Assembly (NCBI RefSeq): GCF_964204645.1
Contig: NC_134031.1
Location: 8,968,501-9,032,500 of the forward strand
Direction of reading: 5' to 3'
DNA: 64,000 bases
From: Tubulanus polymorphus
Lineage: Eukaryota; Nemertea; Palaeonemertea; Tubulaniformes; Tubulanidae
Both the position numbers and the translations under genes were made by a program. Within the stretch, counting starts at the first letter, position 1, and the number at the start of each line of letters is the position of its first letter. Of this stretch, positions 50,449 through 59,931 are shown one piece after another. The notes below the pieces were generated by a model. That model was not told the origin of the DNA, ran no database searches, and worked only from the letters and a program-made list of their open reading frames with translations.

Positions 50449-50760
50449 TCTTATCGGTAATCAGCTCCTGTTGACGTTAAATATGAATTAATACAACGTA
50501 CAAATGACTGACAGACTGACTGTCAAGATTGATATATTCTAACCGGAAACAGTTCGATTCTCTTGGTGCGCGTACTTCCCGTTACTATTAGACTGGTTAC
50601 CGGTCTATATCTTTAATCGGTCAGGCAACCAGTCTAAATTCGAAAATACTACCGGCAACCAGTCTATGCCTACTGTTGCTAACATTTTGTTTGAAAATGG
50701 CGACTACGGTTTATCGTCATATGTCATGATGGAGAGTAGTCATAGCATCTAACGTAAGCT
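50449..50760 (-). promoter_or_regulatory. Probable endophilin-B 5' UTR and promoter region
   Basis: No TATA box is evident. The region has the hairpins TAGACTGGTT...AACCAGTCTA (50589-50636) and a third arm GGCAACCAGTCTA (50654-50666), and a YY1-like AAAATGGCGAC on the plus strand at about 50694. The transcription start cannot be fixed from sequence. Confidence 0.4.
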
Positions 50761-51027
50761 GTTCGTTGGTAGAGTACGGGGACCTGTAGCAGTGGTCGGT
50801 TCAGGTTGAACTAAGAAATATTGATTCAGAGGGACTGACAGTAAAGTTTTTGACTCCAGACCAGTATCCTAGGACGGTGCCGTAGAGGTAGGCCTAAAAG
50901 TAAAACACTAAACAGGGAGCCATCTTCTAGTCACAGACACAGATTGTCTGATAGGTACGTCAATTAATGTTCAACAACTGTCTGTGTAATTTAATCACAA
51001 TGGATATTTTATCATATAGGCTGATGG

Positions 51028-51137
51028 TAGTTAGTTACCTAATCGTTGGTGGTAACCTTTTCATTATCGGATGGGCTTATACTAGTTAGTTACCTAATCG
51101 TTGGTGGTAAGCTTTTTATAATCGGATGGGCTTATAC
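51028..51137 (+). repeat. Tandem duplication, 2 x 55 bp
   Basis: TAGTTAGTTACCTAATCGTT to GATGGGCTTATAC occurs twice head to tail with two or three substitutions. Confidence 0.9.
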
Positions 51138-51163
51138 CAACGTTAGGGATGACAAGGACCAAA

Positions 51164-51838
51164 GGCAAAACACGGTTGAAAAAAGTAACACTTCAAAAAT
51201 ATACTTTCTATCCACTTCAGTCCACAATTAATGGCTTAATTCACAAACTAACACAGGTACCTTTCGAAATAATCCAATTCTATGTAGGCCTATGTTTCGA
51301 GTGATTAATCAACATTATTTTGAGAAATTAATTAATTTCCTTACAAATTTCGCCATTGGCCGCCATTTCTCTGTATTGCACATGTGGCATGATAAGACAA
51401 GGGGACCTACAAGGATTTAGATAAAACTTTCAAGACGAAACGACAATTTTTATTTTTGATGGTTTTCCAACCTATATTTCAAATCTTCGTGTTTTCCATT
51501 ATAAATAATGAAATAATAAATTCTGGTAAAAGAAAAATGTGAATAAGTGTTGATTTCTTAATATTTTTCAATTTCGTCGTTTCGCTTCGTTAGTTTGTGC
51601 TGTTGTCCTGGCCTCAGTCCACAGGTGCCAGCACCTCCAGTAATTTTCAAAATGGCAGCTGTTGACTCTACGGAAATTTACTCTCACTTTACGGCCGATT
51701 TGCACATGGATTAAGATCGTCAGGTGAGGTGTTATAGGTATCAGACAAACTACGAATCTGTTGTGTGTCGATTACAACAAAAATTTGACGGATATCTTAA
51801 GAGACAATGAAATGCCAGGCAAATTACTCGTCAGTCAA
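51164..51838 (-). repeat. LTR-like direct repeat, copy 1
   Basis: About 670 bp match 59268-59931 in the same orientation (AAACACGGTTGAAAAAAGTA to ATCTTAAGRGACAATGAAAT). Short GGCTTATACCAACG words lie on both sides (51131-51144, 51944-51957). Contains a CAAAATGGC word (YY1-like). Could be a solo LTR or another non-coding element. Confidence 0.7.
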
Positions 51839-51966
51839 ATTGGCTGACGAAGATTTCATACAAAAATGACCTTCCCATTCCTGACTGTGGTTTGTGAAAA
51901 TATCCGATCGTGAAACTAAACCACAGACAAGTTACTGACTAGGCTTATACCAACGATAGGTAGGCC

Positions 51967-52204
51967 TATGTTCATATCCGCGCAGGGCGCCATTATCGAT
52001 TGTGACGACCATTAGTGACTAAGAAAAGTGTGACGCGTGAGCCACGCTACGCGCGGGAGAGGACTCGTAGTAAATTAATTCATTAAACCACTAGAATCAT
52101 GTGAACACTTAATGACCTCTATAGATTAGCCAATCAGAACCTTCTTCATGACCTGGTGGGGTTTTTCACTGTATTAAATCCGCCAATAATAGATGAAAAT
52201 TTAC
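51967..52204 (-). repeat. Block shared with 48668-48905, inverted
   Basis: GGCGCCATTATCGATTGTGACGACCATTA matches, with substitutions, the complement of 48855-48885. Together with the exon-like modules it forms an about 400-bp duplicated unit. Confidence 0.65.
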
Positions 52205-52387
52205 CTCATGTTTGCATGCAAAATTATATACTTTTTCATCGGGAATAAGCGATCTCTCACCAGGAATCATATCCTTTAGGTTCTTAACTTTTGAATCGCG
52301 AAAACCGCTTGAATTTATAGGCCTATTGAGTGAGAGCTGCCAGAAAATTGCATGTCCTAGCCGACGATTGAAACGCGCATTCATCAT
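52205..52387 (-). CDS. Candidate first coding exon, minus-strand copy of an exon-1-like module
   Basis: ATGATG at 52387 in GCCGCCATGATGAAT context opens 61 codons (MMNARFNRRLGHAIFWQLSL, then SSGFRDSKVKNLKDMI, GERSLIPDEKVYNFACKHE) and ends at a GTAAAT donor. The frame is intact here, whereas the plus-strand copy at 48516-48667 is degraded. The product is not recognised, and no downstream exon was found. It may be a promoter plus exon fragment carried by a repeat, or a real unknown gene. Confidence 0.4.
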
Positions 52388-52399
52388 GGCGGCTTCTTG

Positions 52400-53399
52400 G
52401 GTAATGAATGATCACGCGATGCAGAGAAAATCGACGAGTCATTCAAATATGCAGTGCAGCAACTTTTAACGGTTTCTGGGTCAACAATACTTAGGCCTAT
52501 TCATAATGCATCTGAGGTGGAAATATAATTTGCTTGCTGAATTTATTTAACTGGAAATAAGGTCGTTTTGTCCGCATTAATTCTTAATGCGGAGTGACAT
52601 TTGACTTGGCATATTCTGTGAACCGGTTGGGTTAAAAAAAGCGCATTTTTTAAGGGAGGGTTGGCAGGCTTGTTTTTTTTTCAAACTGGCTTATGCATTA
52701 AATTTATCGAGTAAAACTATTGATGGGAGGCACATAGTGGTTCAAGTAGATCATTGGAATGTTTTAATGCTCATTTCATCCAAAAAGCGGTCATGAGAAG
52801 TTTTATATAGAAACTACTAATTCACCCTGGGTGAACTTTAAGACAATATAGGTCGGGTAATTTTCCAGGAATCCTCATTAGCGCGCTGGAGGTTGACTGA
52901 GTAGGCAAAGCTACAGTCAATCGTGATTGATTTAGAGATAACTTTACCTCTTTTCGTTTTATCGTGATATTCGCGTAGGGTTTTAGCTCTAGGTAATTGT
53001 TTTGATAGTGTGGTACTTTTCAGTACGGCATATAGGCCTATTGAAATAAAGGATTTTCTTCTGGATTTTGAGATTTGAAGACGTACGGGGACCGTTTTGC
53101 CTTAACCTGTCATTCATTCTTTTGATTCAGAACTCGCGACAAAAACACATTTTTAGACTTCGTTTGGGTGTTTTGGTATCCAAACTTCGAAACGCGTACA
53201 CTTACACAAACAACACATTAAAAAAACACTAGGTAAGGTTTCTAAGGCACGTGCATTGTACTTCGCTCGGTACCCCTCAATTAGTACATTTAGGAGGGTG
53301 CCTTAGGGCAGTTTGGTGAGGAGTATCCACCGATCCAGCTGCTGTAAATTTAGGTTAGGTTAGGGTCGCGTAAACCATTCAATATTTAATACTTTTTCT
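52400..53399. other. Intergenic sequence, little recognised
   Basis: Contains a short hairpin (TAAGGCAC...GTGCCTTA, 53251-53306). No gene. Confidence 0.35.
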
Positions 53400-53641
53400 G
53401 ACGATATCGGAGCAATTTCCAGTAGCATAGATACGGGAGTATAAGATATAGCTGTTTCAAATCCTCAATGAATAAGATTCGTTTCTAGTAATCCGTAGCC
53501 ATCCTGGCCTACGCATTTATTCAAACTAAACTACTCTAGGTTACAAAGTCACATGATAAGCTGGATGATAAGTGTCGACATCTGTACATACATATTGGTA
53601 CTCAAGTTAATGATGATAACCAATATTGAGATATTGTAACA
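53400..53641 (-). mobile_element. Probable 3' LTR of the Ty3/Gypsy element
   Basis: On the minus strand a polypurine-like AAAAACAAGGGA precedes TGTTACAATATCTC (LTR start at 53641). An AATAAA signal lies about 120 bp inside (53514-53522). The far end is not defined. The LTR start was chosen from the TG after the purine tract. Confidence 0.5.
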
Positions 53642-53876
53642 TCCCTTGTTTTTAAAAGTTATGTATTAAATTCAAATTAATCCACACATACAGTAATTCA
53701 ATTTTTATAATTATTTAAAGAAATTAAATTTGTGAAGTTAGTCCCAATCCTCTGAATTACTAACGCACTATAATATTAGGCAAGGTTGTGACTATGATCT
53801 ACTGTTCTAACGATATTCTAATATTCTAACTAGTAACTACAATGTACTACATTTCCAACACAAATCCTATTCAAAA

Positions 53877-54665
53877 TTATTCTGTTACGACTGATCTAAT
53901 ATAATCTTTCAAGTATGCTGGTTCGCTAGTTTGTCTTCTTGGACGCGGTGTTGTCGTCGTCGTATGAGTCGTTTCTATCGGCGGTGTTGTTACAGCTGTC
54001 TTTTCCGCTGTCGATGTTGTCGTTTGGTTTGATGTTGGTGCGACTGACTCGCCCACTTGCGGTTCTGATGATGATTCGACTCGCGGTTCTGCTGCGCGTA
54101 TGAATTGACGGTTACGTCGCAGAGTTCCATTGTCAGCGTCTAGTAAGTAAGATCGATCGTCGAGTCTTGAAATAACTTTCGCGGGCTTCCAAGTTTCATT
54201 TCACGTCATTGGCTGAATGTAAACACTTTCTCCCTCGTTGATTGGTTTGAGATTTCTCGCACCCCAATTATAGTATTTTTCCTGTCGATGTTTGTTTTTC
54301 TGTAGATCCAGATACGTTACCGTTGGCTTCAATAAATTCGCAGTAGTCGGTAATAACCTTTTACACCGTCTATTGAAGAATCTCTGAGCCGGACTCAGGT
54401 TGATATTTTGCGTGGGAGTGTTTCTATAATCTAATAGAGCCAGATATTGGTCTTTACACGCGGCTTTGGCTTTTTTCATAATTCGTTTCGCGGTTTTCAC
54501 CGCTGATTCAGCCTGCCCGTTTGCGCGACTATTATACGGTGATATAGTACGATGTTCTATGTCCCACTCATTCGTAAAGTTTCCGAATAAATCACTGATA
54601 AATTGTGGGCCATTGTCCGATACCAGAACGTCTGGAATGCCATAGCCTACCGCGACAAATGCGCT
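53877..54665 (-). pseudogene. Ty3/Gypsy retrotransposon integrase C-terminal part, broken
   Basis: Minus-strand frame reads VLVSDNGPQF (second catalytic Asp region of the integrase core), SPYNSRANGQAE with the DDE glutamate, LALLDYRNTP, SPAQRFFNRR and the LPT-ANLLKP tail. These are typical of K02A2.6-like Gypsy integrases. A 5-nt insertion breaks the frame at about 54645. A TGA interrupts it at about 54203, after which the frame continues through a Thr/Pro-rich C-terminal extension to the stop at 53877. Upstream pol is lost at the (CA)n tract. A dead fragment, described as found. Confidence 0.9.
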
Positions 54666-54685
54666 TTCAGTTTAGTAATAACACG

Positions 54686-54693
54686 CACGCACG

Positions 54694-54741
<48 letters not shown>

Positions 54742-54742
54742 A
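54686..54742 (+). repeat. (CA)n/(TA)n microsatellite
   Basis: CACGCACGCACGCCC then an uninterrupted (CA) run of about 36 nt and a short ATATATAT. Confidence 0.98.
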
Positions 54743-54929
54743 AAAAATTCAATACTCATTGTATTTATTGTTGTTGAATAACTTATTATTGTTGTTATCT
54801 AGGCCTAAGTCTAAATCTTGTTGAATCGGGCAATAACAAAAACCCTGATATTTTAGTATCATTTGGTAATTTATTTATTTACTATAGTTATCTATTACAG
54901 ATTTATTGGGGTGTCGTTGATATTTTTCA

Positions 54930-55440
54930 CAGAACTAATTTACTTTCACTTATCGTTAAGTCAACTTCACTTATCTTTTTATCAACTAGGAATATATTTA
55001 TCTTTACTTTTTCTGAAGTCAATTCCCTTCAGATCTTTAGTTGTATTTTTTTAGTTATTTATATTTTTTGTTATGTCAATTCTTTTCAAATCTTTAGTTG
55101 TGTCTATTTTTAATTATTTATATTTTTGTTGTACATTCATTCTTTTCAATTATTTATATTTTAGTTTTTCAATCTTTTATATTTTTGTGATATTAATTCT
55201 TTTCAAATTTTCAGTTGTCCTCTATTCTAAATTATTTATATTTTTTGTTATATTTATTCTGTTTTAATCTTTAGTTTTTTCTTTTCTTTTATTACATATA
55301 CTCTTTCTTATATTTAATCTTCCAGATCTTTAACCTATGTTTGTGTTGCATTCCAGTATATATTGTTAAATTTCATTTTTATTAATCTTTAGTTGTATTT
55401 TTTTCATTTATTTGATTCATTCAAATTCTTTTTTTTGATG
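54930..55440 (+). repeat. T-rich degenerate minisatellite, about 60-bp units
   Basis: Units of the form CAATTCTTTTCAAATCTTTAG, then TTGT, TTTTTA and ATTATTTATATTTTT recur at about 55015, 55078, 55140, 55195 and 55255 with decay. The two ORFs in it are low-complexity artefacts. Confidence 0.75.
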
Positions 55441-55565
55441 GCCTGATGGCTGGATAGAGTGCCTGGTGTGTTTAGCACCAGTGAAGCCATGTTATTAGGT
55501 CAGAATATACCAGTGCTCCCAACTGGTTTATCAAAGCCCGGGCATGTACATTCTTTTTGGTTTAC

Positions 55566-55691
55566 CTTTGTCAGCCATATGATGTTGGCATTGAGCCAAT
55601 TCATGTAAAATCGAGGTACGTTTTTTTGTGTGAGCATTTGTTTCATTGGTTCTCGGCTTAAACGACGTAAAATCGATGCGATTGAAGACAC
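55566..55691 (-). pseudogene. Exon-1-like module (copy B), open frame but no ATG
   Basis: 126 nt, same length as copy A (15578-15703), ending CTGACAAAG|gtaaac. The frame is open (SSIASILRRLSREPMKQMLT, then NVPRFYMNWLNANIIWLTK) but starts with GTG where copy A has ATG. A CCAAT box (reverse complement GATTGGCTG, about 55830) lies upstream in both. Unrecognised protein. Confidence 0.4.
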
Positions 55692-56151
55692 AGGCGAACC
55701 TCCGTCGATGACATGGTCAACTGAGTTAAAATTCTACGAAAAACTGTTTTTGGCGGGAAAATTCTTAGCTCTCGCGTATAAAATTGCAATGACCTCGATT
55801 GGGGGGCGTCGTCTCTACGAGCGAATGGGATTGGCTGTTTTTGGAATATACCAGGAATTCTGGCGCTACTAAAATAATTATGGGAAAGCCATAGAATGGC
55901 GTACATTTCATTGGACTAGGTGCCGTATACGTGCGAATTTTAAATGCTCATTGCTGGTGAGGATGTAATTATTTCACACATCCGCCATAGGTATTGTTTC
56001 ATTTTAATACCCGGTGATTGTTTTGATTGACATTGTAGTGTAAGCGAACCTTCACTTCCACCTGTGCGCGCAGAGTGCTACTCAACACATACACACAAGC
56101 TCATACAGTACACTACTCAAGGTGATGCTGTAACGCGTGCGCGTTTGATGC

Positions 56152-56832
56152 TGGGTTCACACACACGATTTTTCATCGAGGAATCGAGCAACTCACAGTC
56201 GAGCACAACTATTTTGAAGCGAGTCGTGTGTGTGAACGAAAAAGTTGCTCGATTTTCCTCGACACAACTCTAGTCTCGACTAGTTGAGAGAAATAGAACA
56301 TGTTTTATTTCTCTCAACTCAGTGGAGGAGTCGAGAGAAATCTAACCAATCAACATGCAGTATATTTGCGCGCATTTTAATAGTCTTCCTTTCTGATAAG
56401 AGAGGACAATATATTTCTTCAATTTCTACAATAAAAGAATAAACCTTTAATAAAATCTCATCAATCTCATGTCTATCAGATAGGCCTTATTGATATATGA
56501 GACTCATGAATTCTCTTTAAGATTTCTGGAGTCAGGCAGTTCCAGGATCCCCTAACACCGGGCATAATATATCCATGGATGCTGGATAGGCTAAAGTCGT
56601 TTTATCACAATTATCTTTATGATTTCTGCTTAAATTGCAATTTCTTGTTCATCCTTCTCTGGGTAAATGCACTGCTGCATCTACGCCCAGCTGGAGTTGT
56701 GTGAATTATGCTGTGTCTGTGAACACGCATTTTGACACAACTTTGTTTATTTTTCTAACCGGGTCAGAGGTTGAGAAATCGAGAAGTTGAGACAACTTCT
56801 CAATTTCTCTTCAAAAAGTTGTGTAGCATGAC
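56152..56832. mobile_element. Insertion in copy B built of self-complementary words
   Basis: Absent from copy A. Contains GGGTTCACACACACGA, GAGTCGTGTGTGTGAACGAA, AATCGAGCAACT, AGTTGCTCGATTTTC and TTGAGAAATCGAGAAGTTGAG, a nested set of inverted words. AGCAT words flank it. Probably a MITE. Exact ends are uncertain. Confidence 0.5.
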
Positions 56833-57118
56833 ATGAAAATAGGCTGAATAATCGTAGCAGAAGATGAGTGCTGTGTTTTCTGTTTGATAGAATTTGTAAT
56901 AAATTGTAATTTCTTGTGACCTGAAAATTTTAAGCAGCAAACTAAAAGTATAGGTCGAGGTCTGAATATTGTAGTGGTAAATTCCAGGATTTAAAACGAT
57001 CTAATAACCGATTTCTTCTGTACCGGTATTTTAACTTCCGCGGCCAACATTGGAAGAGGTTTCCATGACCCAATATTCAGTCAGCCACCCTCTGATATGT
57101 GACATCATATGAATTTTA

Positions 57119-57691
57119 GGCCATTCCATATTAATGGTCTGTTTGCCGTAACCCGGCCGACCCGACTTCAAAGGTACCGAGTGAAAACTTTTTTTCTGGG
57201 ATTCATTGAAATAAATTTTATTTTTGATAAAAACGGCCGACCGACCCACTGCCTACGTATGAGCTACGTATTATATATGTTTGAATTCAAGTGTGCATCG
57301 TGTGAAAACATGCCTTGTCAATGTGGCCTAATTTAAGTTATCCAGAAAACTGGCAGTGTCCCAATAAGCTGCCATTCATTCTCATAGTGACTATATCAAA
57401 GCTGGTAACGTAAAACCGCGCACATATTCAATGTACTGTTTCATTTTTAACACAGAGATGACGTTCTGGACGAAGTTATAATTTTAGAATAATTCTCGAA
57501 ATCTACGCTATTAGACAAATTTCCCGTGCACAACGTAGATGATTTTTGCGATATTGTTTCCATGTAAAAAGGTGATAAATTTGTTTTTTTTTGCCCAAAA
57601 ATTTAGCAAAAAGAATTTTTTCTTACCTACCGACTCATCCTGAAACAATGAGTCAGTGTTACGGCAAACAGACAATTATTTTGGGATGGCC
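57119..57691. mobile_element. PIF/Harbinger-type MITE, 573 bp, with TTA target duplication
   Basis: Inverted ends GGCCATTCCATATTAATGGT / complement GGCCATCCCAAAATAATTGT, followed by GTCTGTTTGCCGTAAC shared by both ends. TTA on both sides (57116-57118, 57692-57694). Copy A has the uninterrupted site (AATTTTATTTGAAT at about 14952-14967 inverted), proving the insertion. A 3-bp TTA duplication fits PIF/Harbinger. Confidence 0.87.
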
Positions 57692-57977
57692 TTATTTGAA
57701 TATTTTTTTCATATCGTGAAACATATTTTTTTGAAAATATAAGATAATTTCCCTGCCACGCCTACCTGTACCCTACAATATTTTGGACGTGGACCGTAAC
57801 CAAATGTATAATTTTGGTCTTATTTGACTACAAAATAATTCTTTAAGAAAGATGAAACACAATATAAACTTGTGGAACTTAGAAGTCACGAATTAAAAAG
57901 ATTTTTCAAGCAATGCCCTTACTCCAAACAACCTCTAGCTTTCAAGGTAAACCACACTTTGCCCATGGGCAATTTAT

Positions 57978-58085
57978 ACAAAGTGCATGTAAAAGATCCC
58001 TTACTGTGTAATCGAGAAGAGTAGCTGGGGTACCAGCGGCAGAAGGATTTTCATTATTCTATCCCTAAAAGCCCATACAGAACCA
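57978..58085 (+). repeat. Short interspersed fragment (GTGCATGTAAAAGATCCCTTA type)
   Basis: Begins AAGTGCATGTAAAAGATCCC and includes GGGGTACCAGCGGCAGAAGG. It has the look of a common SINE or MITE remnant but no Pol III boxes are convincing. Confidence 0.3.
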
Positions 58086-58859
58086 CCAGATTTAGTCTCA
58101 CATACTGTTCAACCGTATTTTCACTCTGGTTTTACTAAATAGTAGTAGTCATAGATTATGCAACCCTTAGATCACAATTCTACCAAGAAATGAGTTCTGG
58201 ATTAAACCAGTGGTGCTCGATTGTTTAAAAATCTTCAGAGCATGAAAACTGCCTGCGAATTCATTTTAAAGCATCTATATGAACCTATATGTACACGCAC
58301 ATAGGAGCGCACAAAAAATGTATACATTTTGTTAAAGTTTTTTGGTTGCCTAGCAACAGCCGAGGCGCCCTGCTAGCCAGGTTATTTTTAGATTATTTGG
58401 TCTGGCTATCTATTTAATTCAATCCAGGATAATTTTTGAGAATAAATCTTTGATTACAGCCATTATTTTCATAGATTGGCACTATAACCTAATGTAGAAT
58501 AATATTCTAGAATATTACGGCTCTGAATTTATCAGCAAAAAATTTGTTCCGTACCTTTCTTGTTTAATTGGGTTCAAAAGTCATAATTTCTATTAATAAT
58601 GTTATTTCATCAGCATAAAGACCTTCCTTGGTGTTCAGAGGGGGCTAACGATCGTATTGTATCCTTGATTTCACCCAAGAAACCTATGTTAAACATCAAT
58701 TTCATCAAAATCTCAATTTTTGTCACCGTTGCCATAGCAACCCTTTTATTAAATCTATCAAGTTTTATCCAACATTTGGATTATGTTTATTATCAGGGGT
58801 TAATTAGTTAGACATGTATAATACATTAAATTACTTAAAATAACTGTTTTAACAACTTT
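58086..58859. other. Intergenic sequence with nothing recognised
   Basis: No repeat shared within the window was noticed. Confidence 0.35.
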
Positions 58860-59235
58860 TAGGCCTATTTTACTTGTTTCCATGGCAACTGGGGTCAAGT
58901 GCGAGACCCCCAAATAATTTAACCTATCTCAAATTCAAGGTCTAAGTTTCACATGAAATAACTTTTTGAATTGTGTAATTATCATATGTAGTTTTCAAGA
59001 TATAGCACTTTTACTGTAAAATATGTGTGCACAAATTACACAACAAAGATCACATTTTTTGCGTATTGAAATATGAAGACACTTTTCGCTCAAATTTGCC
59101 AACTTTAAAGTGCGATATCTCAAAAACTACTGAAGATAATTCAAAAATTTAAAAGCATATTGTTATTTGAGCCTTCCTTATTCCAATAAGCATTGTTTCA
59201 GTAAGATTGGGGCAATTTGAATTTTTTATGGATAT
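58860..59235 (-). repeat. Family X, diverged copy 3
   Basis: The reverse complement shares GGCTCAAATAACAATATGC, GAATTATCTTCAGTAGTTTT, GAGATATCGCA and GAGCGAAAAGTGTCTTCAT with 46230-46345. Confidence 0.75.
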
Positions 59236-59267
59236 ACCTAACGTTAGAATGAGTTGAAAGAGCCAAA

Positions 59268-59931
59268 ACACGGTTGAAAAAAGTAACACTTCAAAAATAT
59301 ACTTTCTATTCACTTCAGTCCACAATTAATGGCTTTATTCACAAACTAACACAGGTACCTTTCGAAATAATCCAATTTTATGTATGTTTCGAGCGATTGA
59401 TCAACATTATTTTGAGAAATTAATTGATTTCTCCACAAATTCCGCCATTGGCCGCCATTTCTGTGTATTGCATACATGTGGTATGATAGACAAGGTGACC
59501 TACAAGGATTTATATAAAACTTCCAAAACGAAACGACAATTTGTATTTTTGATGGTTTTTCAATATTTATTTCAAATCTTCATGTTTTCCATAATAAATC
59601 ATGAAATAATAAATTCTAATTGAAGAAAAATATGAATTAGTGTTGATTTCTTAATTTTTTCAATTTCGTCGTTTCGTTTCGTTAGTTTGTGTTGTTGTCT
59701 TGGCCTTAGTCCACAGGTGCCAGCACCCTCCACAATTTTCCAAAATGGCTGCCGTTGACTCGACGGAAATTTACTCTCACTATACGGCCAATTTGCACAT
59801 GGATTAAGATCGTCGGGTGAGGTGTTATAGGTATCAAACAAACTAGGAATCTGTTGTGCGAAGATTACAACAAAGTATAGACGGATATCTTAAGGGACAA
59901 TGAAATGACAGGGAAATTACTTGTCAGTATT
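59268..59931 (-). repeat. LTR-like direct repeat, copy 2, adjoining the BEL/Pao fragment
   Basis: Matches 51164-51838. Homology ends exactly where BEL/Pao coding similarity starts (GTCAGTATTTAGC, about 59932). Either this is the LTR next to an internally deleted BEL element, or an unrelated element that replaced the integrase. Confidence 0.65.

Larger units (their letters stand above)
55540..57975 (-). repeat. Large repeat family A/B, copy B, with two insertions
   Basis: Reverse complement matches 14680-15735 from the exon-like module (55566-55691) to the end GCCCATGGGCAAAGTGTGGT. It is longer because of the MITE at 57119-57691 and a block at about 56152-56832 that copy A lacks. Confidence 0.87.

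Noticed and set aside
53348-53366. TTAGGTTAGGTTAGGG, telomere-like
   Set aside because: Only about two and a half units in an otherwise ordinary sequence. Too short to be an interstitial telomere tract.
54603-54824. 73-codon plus frame with a His-Thr run
   Set aside because: It is antisense to the Gypsy integrase and then runs through the CA microsatellite.
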